46,526 bases of DNA from Bacteroidales bacterium (GTDB lineage Bacteria; Bacteroidota; Bacteroidia; Bacteroidales; F082), in the NCBI GenBank assembly GCA_017561025.1, contig JAFZDU010000046.1, forward strand, positions 1 through 46,526. The letters run 5' to 3'. The notes below the pieces were generated by a model. It was not told the origin of the DNA. It searched no databases and was given only the letters and a program-made list of their open reading frames with translations. Positions 7,391 through 17,710 of this stretch are shown in pieces. The number at the start of each line of letters is the position of its first letter. The stretch's first letter is position 1. Position numbers and translations under genes: made by a program.

Positions 7391-8815
7391 TTATTGTTTG
7401 ATGAATCTCTTTGTGATGTCGCCTTTGTCAGTGCTGATTCTGATGAAGTAGACGCCATTGTTGAAGTTGCTCAAATCGATAGATCCGTTGAAGTTTTGTT
7501 CGCTGTATACCATAACGCCGACAACGTTGTAGATATTAACTTCGTTGATGTTTTCGTTAGTGTCGATGTTGAGGTAGTTGTTAGCAGGGTTAGGATAGAT
7601 CTCGAATCTGTTAGCATATTCTTCTAATGACTCGTCTGTGACGACAACAGTGCAAGGTTCTGATAATTCTGATTCGCCGTTAGCACAGACTGTATATACT
7701 TGATAAGTGAATGTGGTTTCAGCGTCTGAACCTGCGATGTAATAGTTTGATGATGACAATCCGAATTCTTGTCCGTTAACGTAGACGTAGTAAGCTTGAG
7801 CGCCTTCTACAGCGTCCCATGTCAAGGTGACTCTATAAACGAATGAGTAATCAGGAACGTCTTTTTCAATTGTAGCGCCGAGGTTTGTTGGAGCCAAGCA
7901 TGGACCGTCGTTGCCGCCTATCACTACATGGACAGGGTCTGTCATGTCAGATTCGCCGTCTTCGCATGATGATGTGACGTTATAGAATACTGTTGTTGGA
8001 GTGTTGTAGCCTAATTCGAATGATGTTGTGCTTGAATAGCCTCTCCAGTTACCGTTTTCATATACTGTGTATGATGAAGCGTTGTCGAAAGCATCCCATG
8101 TGAGAGTTACTTTATATTTGTAAGCATAACCTGGAACGTCTTCTTCAACAGTAGCTTGAAGGTTTGTTGGAGCCATACATGGGTCTATTTTAACCATCAA
8201 GTAAGGTGATTTTGGTGATTCGCCTTCTGCACAGATTGAAGCAACAGCGATGTAAAGTGTTGTTGGGAAAGCGATACCGATTACGTATTCGTTTTCTGTT
8301 GTCTTAACGAACTCATCGTAGTTGAGGTAGATTTGATATTTTTCTGCGCTTGCGACTTCGTCCCATGTGATAGTGACTTTATATTTATCGCCGAAACCTG
8401 GAACGTCTTCTTCAACAGTAGCTTGGAGGTTTGATGGAGTGAGGCATGGTGTTGCGCCTTCTTCAATAACGACAGTGCATTTTTCTGATTGCTCTGAAGA
8501 ACTGCCGTCGCTGCAATGTGTCAATACTGCGAATTGGAAAGTAGATTCTGTGTTAGCACCTGCGATGTAATAGAGACCGTCGCTGTCACCTAACCACATA
8601 CCTTCTGGATAGTTGGCTGAATAAAAATAAATTGAATAGAAATCTGCGCCTTCAACAGCATCCCAGCTTAAAGTGACTTTGTATTTGTAGCCATAACCAG
8701 GAACGTCTTGTTCAACTTGGGATCTTAAGTTTGTTGGAGCATCGCATGCTAAAACTTCAGCATGAATAGCAAATGAGAGTAGTAATGTGAATAATAAATG
8801 TAAAGCTTTTTTCAT
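7391..8815 (-). CDS. T9SS-exported FN3-array protein
   Basis: A 474-residue protein with a signal peptide (about 1-23, ending VLACD), four tandem FN3-like modules of about 90 residues (roughly 24-112, 117-208, 212-300 and 304-392), and a T9SS type A sorting domain (about 400-474; FEIYPNPANNYLNIDTN). Each module starts with a C-APTNL-A-E-DVPGY-type motif and has VTLTWDAVEGA in the first strands. There is no thioredoxin or jelly-roll domain, so it is a pure surface scaffold. The modules closely resemble the single FN3 module in the thioredoxin-adhesin paralogs at 4804, 17788, 28561 and 36672, so it may have shared modules with them. It has its own promoter (8852-8859). Confidence 0.82.
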   Translation of the reverse strand: MKKALHLLFTLLLSFAIHAEVLACDAPTNLRSQVEQDVPGYGYKYKVTLSWDAVEGADFYSIYFYSANYPEGMWLGDSDGLYYIAGANTESTFQFAVLTHCSDGSSSEQSEKCTVVIEEGATPCLTPSNLQATVEEDVPGFGDKYKVTITWDEVASAEKYQIYLNYDEFVKTTENEYVIGIAFPTTLYIAVASICAEGESPKSPYLMVKIDPCMAPTNLQATVEEDVPGYAYKYKVTLTWDAFDNASSYTVYENGNWRGYSSTTSFELGYNTPTTVFYNVTSSCEDGESDMTDPVHVVIGGNDGPCLAPTNLGATIEKDVPDYSFVYRVTLTWDAVEGAQAYYVYVNGQEFGLSSSNYYIAGSDAETTFTYQVYTVCANGESELSEPCTVVVTDESLEEYANRFEIYPNPANNYLNIDTNENINEVNIYNVVGVMVYSEQNFNGSIDLSNFNNGVYFIRISTDKGDITKRFIKQ

Positions 8816-8851
8816 TTGTTTTAAGTTTTTAATGAATTAAATTAAAGTCTG

Positions 8852-8859
8852 CAAAGATA
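8852..8859 (-). promoter_or_regulatory. -7 promoter element for the FN3-array gene
   Basis: TATCTTTG on the minus strand, 36 bases before ATG 8815 and just after the hairpin terminator at 8874-8933. Confidence 0.65.
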
Positions 8860-8873
8860 ATAAAAATATAAGA

Positions 8874-8933
8874 AACTCAGAATCTCAGAACTTCAGAACA
8901 TTGAAAAAATCTGAGTTTTTGAGATTCTGAGTT
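8874..8933 (-). terminator. Long-stem terminator built from the CAGAA/CTGAG repeat family
   Basis: Arms AACTCAGAATCTCA (8874-8887) and TGAGATTCTGAGTT (8920-8933) pair perfectly over 14 bp, with a loop made of the same low-complexity words. On the minus strand the stem is followed by TCTTATATTTTTATT. It lies just after the stop of the 1473-residue gene. Confidence 0.65.
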
Positions 8934-8943
8934 TTTGAATTTC

Positions 8944-11900
8944 TTATTTCACTACGGTGATTCTTCTTGTTGAAACGCCGTTTTCTGTCATGACTCTTAC
9001 CATATAAATGCCAGCTTCATATTGTGACATATCGACTATTTCTTCATTGCTGTTGGCGTTGACGTCGTAGACAACTTGTCCTAATGTGTTGCTGATGGTG
9101 ATGTGTGTGATGCCTTCTGCCTTGATGTTCAATGTTCCTCTTGTTGGGTTAGGATAAATCATCATGTCGTCGAGCATGTTTTCATCCACGCTTACAGGTA
9201 CCAATACAGAAGTTTTGGCAGGCATAGATTCACATTCTTCATCGCCATCAACGTAAACTGCTGTCACTTGATAGTAATAAGTACCATTTACATCTATTTC
9301 TTCAGTGTATGTTTTTACTGATACCTCTGCTATCAATTCATAGTTAATGTCGTCGGTGCTTCTGAAGATGTTATAGTGATCTGCAGCATATTTAGTTGCC
9401 CATGTGAGTTTCACTCCATAATTGCCAGAATAGTATATTGCTTCTGCTGCGAGATTTTGTGGAGCGTTGCATGGCATTACATATTCTACTTCTTCACATT
9501 GAGGACATGACATTGCGAAGTGTGAATATGCGTCGCCAGGTTCTTCTGTCTCAGAATCTGGATAATGTTCATAGACAACTCTGATGCAGTATTCATGTGT
9601 TTCTTTGTCAGGGAATACTTCTGTGAAAGAGTTTGCCATTATTGGTTCTGGAGTGAGGAGTTCGCCATCGCGGAATACCATCACGCCGAGTGGTCTGAAG
9701 ATGCCTGTCTCTCTGCCTTTGTTGTTTGTTGTCAAAGTGATGTCATCGATGTTGAGCATATATTGGTCAGTGCAGTTGAAGTGACGGAAAGCGATATAGA
9801 TGTCACGACCAGCGAATTCGCTGAGGTCTACGCATTTCTTTGTCCATTCTGTCTGACGGTCGCCGCGTGTTCCGCGTTCACCTTTTGCTGACAATGTCTC
9901 TTCCCAGATCATGGTGAAGTCTGATGGGTCGCTGTTGCCTGCGATAGAGATAGCGATGCCGTAATGTTCAGCAGCGAATGATGGGTCTTGAGCGCATACG
10001 AAGAAAGTGAGTTTAGAACCTTCTTTGATAGCATATTTCTCTGATGTGACGAGATAGTTGTCAGGAGTGAGTATCTGTGTGTATTGAGCGCTGAATGACT
10101 CTGACAAAGCATAATGCTGACTGCCGTTGTTGCCGTAACCAGGTTCCATATAGTTAGCAGATGACCTCCATGTTATCAAGTCGCCGTCAGCATCGATGGT
10201 GTTCCAACCGTTTAATGTCTCGTCTTCAAAGTCGAAGAAGAATGAATCGCTGATTTCTGGGATTTCTTGTCCTGGGAGATACCAGTTCAATACAGTTCTG
10301 CCGTCGAAGCATTCTGCTGTGAAGTCTGTTGCTCCTTCGTATGAATCGCAAGGATTTGCCATCCACCAGTATTCAGCGGCTTCACTTGAGCCAGAGACGT
10401 AGTTGGCAACGACTTTAGTGAAATGTAATGGACCAGCATTCCAGAACTCTTCTGACTCTATATCATGTTGGAAATATGGAGTTGTCACTGTTGCTTCGAG
10501 AACGTCATCGAGATATACGTCGTAAGAAACGACTGACTTAGCGTTCTTTGACTCGTTGACCAAGACGATGTCGTCGATGTTGACATAGAACTGGTCTGTA
10601 CAGTTGAAGTGACGGAATGCGATATATACTTCTTGTTCTGCGAATTTGCTGAGGTCGATTTTCTTGAGGTACCATGCGCCTTGTTTTGCGTCGTTGCGCA
10701 TTCCCTCACCGCTCTTAGCTGACAATGTCTCTTCCCAGATCATGGTGAAGTCTTCAGGGTTGGTGTTGCCTGTTGTTGAGACAGCGATGCCGTAATGTTC
10801 TGCCGACCATGTAGCGTCTTGAGCGCATACGTAGAATGAGAGTTGTGAACCGTCTTTGATGAGATATTTCTCTGTTGTGACGAAATAGTTGTCAGGTGTG
10901 AGAGCGCTGTCGCTATCGTTGTCGAATGACTGAGATACGACGCAGTATCTACTTCCGTTATGGCCGTTGCCTGGACCTAAGATGTCGGTTGTTATGCGCC
11001 AGTTGAAGCCGTCGCCGTCAGCGTCGATAGTCTGCCATCCGTCGATTGTTCCGTTGTCGAAGTCGAAAGCGAACTCGCCGCCGCCATTGCTGAAGTTCTT
11101 GTTTTCCCACATAGCCCAACCTGTTGCAGAGACGAACAAGTTCTCTACTGGAGCGATGACTTCTTCAAGGTCGATGACTAAGTTAGTTTCGTCCCAGATC
11201 TGAACGTGGTCTACATAAATGGTATCGTAGCCTTTCATTGTAAGGACGTAAGAATAGTTACCTTTACGGAAGCTTTCGAAGCTGTACTCGCCAGATTCGT
11301 TCATGACGCCTTTGTAGTCGTAGCCCATTCCTGGTTCTTCAATATTCTTGAATTTGATCTTTGCGCCTTCAGCGTTGTTGCTGCCGTTAGTGTTGACTTG
11401 TACGAGAACCTTAGTGAACATTTCGCCCATGTCTAAGGTATTTGACCATGTTATTTCAGATTCGCCTTTATTGTCTGCGTAGATAGCACCGACGCCCCAT
11501 TTGTATGCGCCGTCTTCCAACTCAGACCATTGAGTGTCGACGAGAGTTGTGTCGCTGACGTTTTGAGCGAGTGTCACTTTTTCGCCTGTGAGAATGTTCT
11601 TTCTATAAACGTTATAGATGTTTTGGAAAACGCTCTTGTTTGTATTTCTTTCAGGAACGCCAATTTCGAAAGGTTTAGCGTCAGCCTTAGCGATAGCAGG
11701 ACCTGTTGATGTCTCGCCTTTGAATTCTGCCTTAGCTAATGTTGCTTTATCGCCATTGACGTTTTCGAGATAACCTCTCACGAGCCATGAGTAGATCACG
11801 CCATAATCTACTGTGTGTCCCCATGTTGTTCCGTTGAATGAGATCCAGTCGCTGTTAGAGTCGCCTACGTGATAGCATCCTGTTGCAGGGAAGTCGCCTG

Positions 11901-13365
11901 TTGAATAGAATGTGATCCATAATGGCTGTGTGCCGTCGAGGAGCACAGGGTTGTCGAGTTCCACTTCGATGACGCTCTTAGAACCTGTTGTTGTGAAGTT
12001 CTGTGACGACACCAAAGTTTCAGGACCTTCTGTTCCGCCTAAATAGATATTAGCTGTGATATTGAAAGGATCTTGGTCGAAGTAAGATACCTTTGTCAAT
12101 GAGTATCCTGCATATTCTTCTGTGTCAGGGAAGCTGATGCCCCAGTAGATAGCGCCTGTCTGAGAACCGACAGCGTTAGCATATTCGCCTTCGTCGTAGT
12201 GGATCCAGCCGCCTTCAAATGGAGGTATCTCTTGGTATAAAACAATGTTGTCTACATAATAAGCGTCGTCGCCTGCTGAGTCGGCTATGTCTTTTTGGTA
12301 TGACCATTTATAAGTATGAGTACCTTTCTTGACCTTATATTCTCTGTAGCTCCAGTCTGCTGTACCTGTAGCGACAGCTTTCTGAACTCCGTCGATATAG
12401 AAATAACCGTTGTCGAAGAACTGTTCGCATGACACCTTATGGTAGAAGCTCATGATGCCGTCGAAAGGAACATCGAGGGTGATTGTGATTTCTGACTTGC
12501 CGTTGTCGAGGCCTTCACATGTTGACTTGATAGCATAGTTGCCTTCGTAAGCGTCGTTTGTGATTTCCCATGGAGCGTTGCCGTTGTTGTCGAAGTTGGC
12601 CTGGTTGATGCTGCCACTCTCGAAGTCTACGACGATCATTTTAGGGATGATAGGGCTCCAGCTCCATGTAACGTCAACATTATTTTCTTCGTTGACTTCA
12701 GCGGCTACAGCGACGATAGGATAGTAATCTTCATGGTCGCCGGTGTCAGTGTTATTATCTCTCTTTTCAAAGTATTCCCATCCGTTTTCATCATAGCCTG
12801 TAGCTGTAGCAGTATAGTGTAATGTTGCATCAGCACATGAGAAAACATTGTTGCCTAATTCTGGTGTTGTCTCAGCTAAAGAATAGACGTCGGTGAAGTT
12901 GTCACAATAGTTAAATGCTTCTCTTCCTATAGAAGTGACGCCTTCAGGTATTATCAAAGAACCGGACAATCTTCCGCATAAGTAGAATGCAGAAGCACCT
13001 ATATTAGTGACTGTGCTAGGCAATGTCAAAGTGTTGCTGAACTTACAAGCATAAAAAGCATATTCGCCAATATATGTGATGTCGCCTTCAAATGTCAATG
13101 ATTTCAATGAAGCAGCGTATTGGTACCAAGGAGCAGTGCTATATATTGTAAAATTCTGCATGTTTTTGCTGAGTTTATAGTCAGCCATTGCGCCATAGCC
13201 GGAGATGGTAAGATCATAATTGTCGTTTAAAGACCAATAGATGTTGTCACCATCGGTTCCTTCCGCACCGCAATAGCCGCTCGCAATAATTTCTTGAGCT
13301 TTTAAGATTTTGCCTCCACTGAATAACAAGAGACATACGATAAGTAGTTTTTGAATTTTTTTCAT
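8944..13365 (-). CDS. Large T9SS-exported adhesin: BspA-type LRR plus cleaved-adhesin domains
   Basis: A 1473-residue protein. After a signal peptide (about 1-23) comes a short BspA-type leucine-rich block (about 80-165; TLPSTVTNIGASAFYLC, IPEGVTSIGREAFNYC). Two beta-sandwich regions follow (about 240-375 and 380-540), then a carboxypeptidase-regulatory-like Ig domain (about 670-760). Two cleaved-adhesin domains at about 780-945 and 1040-1210 share FYVCAQD/FFVCAQD, AEHYGIA, WEETLSAK and AFRHFNCTDQ, the hallmark of the gingipain/HagA hemagglutinin domains of Porphyromonas. An FN3-like module (about 1300-1385) and a T9SS sorting domain (about 1400-1473; MIYPNPTRGTLNIK) finish it. A role in host or particle binding is inferred. 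It follows paralog 13422-15701 by 56 bp with no clear promoter, so it may be the last gene of the 17695-to-8944 transcript. Confidence 0.85.
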   Translation of the reverse strand: MKKIQKLLIVCLLLFSGGKILKAQEIIASGYCGAEGTDGDNIYWSLNDNYDLTISGYGAMADYKLSKNMQNFTIYSTAPWYQYAASLKSLTFEGDITYIGEYAFYACKFSNTLTLPSTVTNIGASAFYLCGRLSGSLIIPEGVTSIGREAFNYCDNFTDVYSLAETTPELGNNVFSCADATLHYTATATGYDENGWEYFEKRDNNTDTGDHEDYYPIVAVAAEVNEENNVDVTWSWSPIIPKMIVVDFESGSINQANFDNNGNAPWEITNDAYEGNYAIKSTCEGLDNGKSEITITLDVPFDGIMSFYHKVSCEQFFDNGYFYIDGVQKAVATGTADWSYREYKVKKGTHTYKWSYQKDIADSAGDDAYYVDNIVLYQEIPPFEGGWIHYDEGEYANAVGSQTGAIYWGISFPDTEEYAGYSLTKVSYFDQDPFNITANIYLGGTEGPETLVSSQNFTTTGSKSVIEVELDNPVLLDGTQPLWITFYSTGDFPATGCYHVGDSNSDWISFNGTTWGHTVDYGVIYSWLVRGYLENVNGDKATLAKAEFKGETSTGPAIAKADAKPFEIGVPERNTNKSVFQNIYNVYRKNILTGEKVTLAQNVSDTTLVDTQWSELEDGAYKWGVGAIYADNKGESEITWSNTLDMGEMFTKVLVQVNTNGSNNAEGAKIKFKNIEEPGMGYDYKGVMNESGEYSFESFRKGNYSYVLTMKGYDTIYVDHVQIWDETNLVIDLEEVIAPVENLFVSATGWAMWENKNFSNGGGEFAFDFDNGTIDGWQTIDADGDGFNWRITTDILGPGNGHNGSRYCVVSQSFDNDSDSALTPDNYFVTTEKYLIKDGSQLSFYVCAQDATWSAEHYGIAVSTTGNTNPEDFTMIWEETLSAKSGEGMRNDAKQGAWYLKKIDLSKFAEQEVYIAFRHFNCTDQFYVNIDDIVLVNESKNAKSVVSYDVYLDDVLEATVTTPYFQHDIESEEFWNAGPLHFTKVVANYVSGSSEAAEYWWMANPCDSYEGATDFTAECFDGRTVLNWYLPGQEIPEISDSFFFDFEDETLNGWNTIDADGDLITWRSSANYMEPGYGNNGSQHYALSESFSAQYTQILTPDNYLVTSEKYAIKEGSKLTFFVCAQDPSFAAEHYGIAISIAGNSDPSDFTMIWEETLSAKGERGTRGDRQTEWTKKCVDLSEFAGRDIYIAFRHFNCTDQYMLNIDDITLTTNNKGRETGIFRPLGVMVFRDGELLTPEPIMANSFTEVFPDKETHEYCIRVVYEHYPDSETEEPGDAYSHFAMSCPQCEEVEYVMPCNAPQNLAAEAIYYSGNYGVKLTWATKYAADHYNIFRSTDDINYELIAEVSVKTYTEEIDVNGTYYYQVTAVYVDGDEECESMPAKTSVLVPVSVDENMLDDMMIYPNPTRGTLNIKAEGITHITISNTLGQVVYDVNANSNEEIVDMSQYEAGIYMVRVMTENGVSTRRITVVK

Positions 13366-13421
13366 TTGTGATAGTTTAATTTATAGTTACATTTTTGAAT
13401 TAAAATTTGAGTTTCTGAGTT

Positions 13422-15701
13422 TTATTTCTTAATGATCTTCTTGACAACGTTTCCTTCTTCTGAATTGATCGTGATGAGGTATAGTCCGCTGTTGTAATGT
13501 TTCATGTCAACTTTAATGCTGTTGCCTTCAACATCGAATCTGTCGACCATAACACCTATATTATTATATATTGTAATGTCGTTGATGTTGTTGCCGCTGA
13601 TTGTGACATAATCGTTGACTGGGTTTGGCATTACCATGAATGATGATTCAAGTTCGTGGATGTTTTCTCCATTATATGTTATGCATGATGGTAATGTCAA
13701 TGCTGATTCGTAACTGCCGTAGACAGCAGAAACTTGATAGCAGTACATATCGTTGACTGTTAATGTATTGTCGACAAATTCTGCTTCGTCTGCTGTAGCA
13801 ATCAAGATGCCGTTGCGGTAAATGTTGTATTTGTCAGCGCCTTCTATGCCTGTCCATGACATTTCAACAACGTGTCCGTTTAAAGTCGCTGAGAAAGCTT
13901 GTGGTGTCGCGAAGTCATTAGAGAGAAGTTTCACTGCCTTCACAGAACTCTTTTCGCCATATAATGCTTCAACTTCAATGGTGTAGAAGTCGAGGTTGTT
14001 TTCTATTGTGTAGTTGAGATCTGTTATGTTGCTTGCTACTATGTCGTTGTTTACGTATACGTTATATCCTGTTGGGTTTGATGATTCTGCAGCAGTCCAT
14101 CTGATGGCGAGCTTGCCAGTGTTGGTGATGCTGAGGTTTTGTACAGGATAAGGATGCTCGGTGTATTCGTAGAGGAAACGGCTGTTGAAGATTTCTTTTG
14201 TGCTAGGATCTTGTACCCATACTGCCACTTCGAGGTCGCTCATCTCTTCCATATTGGTTTCTGACATATCGCATGAATATTCGAAGCGTTGGTATTCGCC
14301 AGCTTTGATAGTTGTTGCGTTGCCTTCTGAACCGCCGAACATCTTCATGATGACATGATGGAATTCTGTCTCGCCGTTAGTTCCGACATTTTCTGTAGTG
14401 GTCTTTTCATTGACGGTGATGTAAGTCTTGACGTTGTTGAGATCTACGTATGACATGACGTCTGCTGTCAAGGTGATGACGTTGCCTTCAACATTGAAAG
14501 CGCCTCTGACATCTGCGAAAGCAGGCACTGCATATCTCTGTGACAGTTTGCTATTGGTGACAGGCTGAGGTGTGCCGTTTGTCACTTGGAGTTCTGAGTC
14601 GAGGAATATTTGTGGCACTGACGATACGTTATAGAACAGACATCTGTCGTAGCTTTCGTTGATGAAGTAAGGGTCGCCGCTGCCTGGCCAGTTGACTACA
14701 TATTTTGTATAGGTGAACTTGCCTGGGTTGTTGTTGCATAAGTTGTTCATCAATGAGTTCAACAACACACAAGGAGCGCAGGTAGAACTGGAGAAGTGTT
14801 CTATCATAGGGATTCTCTGTGTTGTGGCGATGGCGACGCTGAAGTCGTTGGTGATGCTGTTGTTATCAAGATTTGAGTCTTCGTCCCATCCGTTGACTTT
14901 TGTGATGTTCATGTTGATGTCGTATGATCCTGGGAGCAATGTCTCTATTTTTTCGAAAGAGAGTGTGTTTTCTTCGAATGAAGTCATATAGACAGAGAAT
15001 GTCTCTGTAACTGCTTCTTGATTGCCGATCTGGTATGTCGCTTCGAACGACTGGATGGCGGTGCTTCCCATATTTTGTACGGTGAAGTTGACATTAAGCG
15101 GACCTGATCCTATTCTCTCATCGATGTTGATGCTGCTGAGTTGTATGTCGAGGTCTTCTTGTATCTTGACTTCGAAGTTGTCGAAGTACCAGTTGTAGAA
15201 GTTTGATGATGAACCATCGAAGTAGATGCAGAAGAGCACGCCTTCGTAACCCATGTCAGGTGTTGTTATCTTTTTCTCGATGCTATATTGACCTGACTGG
15301 TTGTATGACTGTGACCATACTGTATTCCATGTGTAACCGTTTGTTGTTGATGTGGCGATGCCTATGGTGCTCACCGCTCCGCTGTAGTTTTCGAAATAGT
15401 GGTCCATCTTGACAACGAGGTTCTGGATGCCTGTCAAGTCGACTGGCGCTGATATGATGCGGTTGCATCCCGAGAACTGAGGACTCCAGTTGAGTCTTAA
15501 TTCGTTGGCGTCGCCTCCTGCATAGTTGGTAGCACTGATGCTCCAGTTGCCTGATGGCTCGCCGTCAGGTCCCATGGTGGTCCAGCCTTCTGGCATAGTG
15601 GCAGCGTCGAACGATTCGTTGATGACGTGAGTGAATGGGTCTTGTGCAAAGATTGCTACTGAGAACAATAATGCGATTGCTAATAATGATATCTTTTTCA
15701 T
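13422..15701 (-). CDS. T9SS-exported Omp28/thioredoxin-domain adhesin-like protein (paralog 2)
   Basis: 759 residues with a signal peptide ending FAQ at 20. The jelly roll is at about 25-180 (FDAATMPEGW to WYFDNFEV) and the CARDB-like domain at about 185-290. The Omp28/thioredoxin domain has Cys308/Cys311 in SSSTCAPCV and SVPQIFLDS as the cis-proline loop. Two FN3-like modules (about 515-670) and a sorting domain (about 690-759) follow. In the CTD, YNNIGVMVDRFDVEGNSI differs from the other paralogs, so it belongs to no obvious recent conversion tract. Its ATG overlaps the TGA of the upstream paralog by four bases (ATGA), which indicates translational coupling and co-expression of two paralogs from one mRNA. 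Confidence 0.85.
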   Translation of the reverse strand: MKKISLLAIALLFSVAIFAQDPFTHVINESFDAATMPEGWTTMGPDGEPSGNWSISATNYAGGDANELRLNWSPQFSGCNRIISAPVDLTGIQNLVVKMDHYFENYSGAVSTIGIATSTTNGYTWNTVWSQSYNQSGQYSIEKKITTPDMGYEGVLFCIYFDGSSSNFYNWYFDNFEVKIQEDLDIQLSSINIDERIGSGPLNVNFTVQNMGSTAIQSFEATYQIGNQEAVTETFSVYMTSFEENTLSFEKIETLLPGSYDINMNITKVNGWDEDSNLDNNSITNDFSVAIATTQRIPMIEHFSSSTCAPCVLLNSLMNNLCNNNPGKFTYTKYVVNWPGSGDPYFINESYDRCLFYNVSSVPQIFLDSELQVTNGTPQPVTNSKLSQRYAVPAFADVRGAFNVEGNVITLTADVMSYVDLNNVKTYITVNEKTTTENVGTNGETEFHHVIMKMFGGSEGNATTIKAGEYQRFEYSCDMSETNMEEMSDLEVAVWVQDPSTKEIFNSRFLYEYTEHPYPVQNLSITNTGKLAIRWTAAESSNPTGYNVYVNNDIVASNITDLNYTIENNLDFYTIEVEALYGEKSSVKAVKLLSNDFATPQAFSATLNGHVVEMSWTGIEGADKYNIYRNGILIATADEAEFVDNTLTVNDMYCYQVSAVYGSYESALTLPSCITYNGENIHELESSFMVMPNPVNDYVTISGNNINDITIYNNIGVMVDRFDVEGNSIKVDMKHYNSGLYLITINSEEGNVVKKIIKK

Positions 15702-17695
15702 TTCTTAATAAATCTCTTAACTGATTCGCCGTTTTCTGTTGTGACTTTCATCAAATACATTCCGTTGTTGAGCTCGCTTACGTTGATAGAGTTGCCGTTG
15801 TATTGTGTAGTCTGATATACTCTCATTCCTAACATATTGTATATGTTAATTTCTCTAACATCTTCATTAGTGCTGATGTAGAGATAGTCATCGACAGGGT
15901 TAGGGTAGATGCCGAAGCTTATTTCGTTTTCTTCTACTGAAATTGAAGTCTGACCGATAGTTTTGAAAAGTCCTACTGATTCTTTTCCGTCTTCGTATAA
16001 AGCAACTACTTCAACAGCGTAATATCCGTCGGCGTCGTCGAGGACGTATGTCATGTCGTTGTCTTCTTTAACGATATCGCCATTGACGATGAGTCGGTAA
16101 GCGCGAGGGCTGCCTTGTGCTGGTGCTTCCCATGAAACATTGATCTTGTCGCCTTTTTCTAATTTGAGGTTTTGTGCTGGATAAGCGTGGTCGGTGTATT
16201 CATACATGAAGCTGCTGTTGAATACTTCTCTTGTCTGATAGTCTTGAACCCATACTGCAACTTCGAGGTCGCTCAATTCTTCGACATTGGTTTGTGCCAT
16301 ATCGTAAGAATATTCGAAGTGTTTCACTTCATATTCGTTGAGGCTGATTGTCTCGCCAGCTGTTCCGCTTAACATCTTCATCATGATATGGAAGAATTCT
16401 GTCTCATGATATTCAACGTTTTCCACAGTTCTCTTTTCATTGGCGTTGACGAATAATCTTACGTCATTTAAGTCGATATATGACATGACATCCAACTTGA
16501 CGTTGATGACGCTGCCTTCGATATCGAAAGCGCCTTTGATGTTGACGAATGCTGGTGTTGTATATCTTGCGTCTAATTCTTCTTGTGTAACAGCAAAATA
16601 TTCATTGTCTTTGCCGTCGAAGAACAATTGTGGAACGTAACCTACGCCGTAGTAGTTCTTTCTTGCACCTGCTTCTGCTGTGTAGTAATCGTCGCCTGTG
16701 CCAGGGAAGTTCATGGCATATTTGGTATAAGTGAATTTGCCAGGGTTGTTGTCGGTCAAAGTCTTCATGTTGCCGTTGAGCAATCCGCAGTTAGCGCATG
16801 TTGAACTTGAGAACTGTTCGAACATTGGGATTCTCTGTGTGCCGCCGACAGCGATGTCGAGTGCCTTGGTCAAGGTGTTGTTTGTGGTGTTTTCATCGTC
16901 TGTGCCATTGACAGAAGTGATGGTGACTTTCACTGTGTATGATGCTGGTTGGAGATAAACCTTTTCTTCGAAAGAGAATTTTTGGATGTCGAACTTAGCA
17001 ATGTTAGCATCGAATGATTCGGTGACGGTGATGCCGCCTACTTCATATTTCGCTTCGAAAGAAGTGATGTCGTTGGCGCCTGTGTTTTGTACTGAGAAGT
17101 CGATGTCTATTTTTCCTGAAGGCAAGATGTCGTGCATATCGATGCTTTCAACCTTAGCGTCGTTGTTTTCTATTGTCACGATTTCGAAATCATCGAAGTA
17201 CCATCCGTTAGTATTGGTGGTGTTGCCTTGATAGTAGATACAGAACTTGACGTTTGCTTTGCCCATGTCGGCATTGCTGATGTTTTCGATGACTGTATAC
17301 TGACCTTCTTCAGAGTAGGTGTGAGTCCAAGCGCTGCTCCATGTGCTGCCGTTTGTTGAAGTGGCGATACCGATGATAGCGTTTGCTGATTTCTTCTTGA
17401 AATAATGTCTGAAAGAAATGGTGACGCTGCTCATACCTGTGAGGTCGATAGGTTTTGTGATGATACGAGTGATACCGACTGCCTGTGGATCTGGGCTGAG
17501 CATCAATTCGTTGGCTTCGCCGCCGGCGTTGTTGGTCTGTGAGATGACCCAGTTGTCGGCGCCTGTGTCTGTTGTTGTCCATCCTTCTGGCAATGATGCT
17601 GAATCGAAGGTCTCTCTTAAGTGAATCGCTCTGCTCTGAGCGAAGACTGCTGTTGTAAACAACAATGCTAATGCAAGTAGTAATGATTTTTTCAT
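15698..17695 (-). CDS. T9SS-exported Omp28/thioredoxin-domain adhesin-like protein (paralog 3, divergent CANC active site)
   Basis: 665 residues, the shortest member. Signal peptide to 20, jelly roll about 25-172, CARDB-like about 178-282, thioredoxin-like domain with Cys300/Cys303, one FN3-like module (about 505-590), sorting domain about 600-665 (FGIYPNPVDDYLYISTN). The redox motif is unusual: FEQFSSSTCANCG, where all eight other members have an IEH in place of FEQ and Pro before the second Cys. Both changes should shift the thiol chemistry. The cis-proline loop YVPQLFFDG is intact. Its stop codon overlaps the start of 13422-15701 (ATGA). No -7 element is seen within 90 bp upstream, so it may be read through from 17788-20094 or use an unrecognised promoter. 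Confidence 0.84.
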   Translation of the reverse strand: MKKSLLLALALLFTTAVFAQSRAIHLRETFDSASLPEGWTTTDTGADNWVISQTNNAGGEANELMLSPDPQAVGITRIITKPIDLTGMSSVTISFRHYFKKKSANAIIGIATSTNGSTWSSAWTHTYSEEGQYTVIENISNADMGKANVKFCIYYQGNTTNTNGWYFDDFEIVTIENNDAKVESIDMHDILPSGKIDIDFSVQNTGANDITSFEAKYEVGGITVTESFDANIAKFDIQKFSFEEKVYLQPASYTVKVTITSVNGTDDENTTNNTLTKALDIAVGGTQRIPMFEQFSSSTCANCGLLNGNMKTLTDNNPGKFTYTKYAMNFPGTGDDYYTAEAGARKNYYGVGYVPQLFFDGKDNEYFAVTQEELDARYTTPAFVNIKGAFDIEGSVINVKLDVMSYIDLNDVRLFVNANEKRTVENVEYHETEFFHIMMKMLSGTAGETISLNEYEVKHFEYSYDMAQTNVEELSDLEVAVWVQDYQTREVFNSSFMYEYTDHAYPAQNLKLEKGDKINVSWEAPAQGSPRAYRLIVNGDIVKEDNDMTYVLDDADGYYAVEVVALYEDGKESVGLFKTIGQTSISVEENEISFGIYPNPVDDYLYISTNEDVREINIYNMLGMRVYQTTQYNGNSINVSELNNGMYLMKVTTENGESVKRFIKK

Positions 17696-17710
17696 GACGT
17701 TTTTTTGTTT

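Noticed and set aside
5315-9891. Several open frames antisense to the T9SS genes (for example 9565-9891 on the plus strand)
   Set aside because: They are shadows produced by the codon composition of the Ser/Thr/Asp-rich proteins; no start context and no family resemblance.
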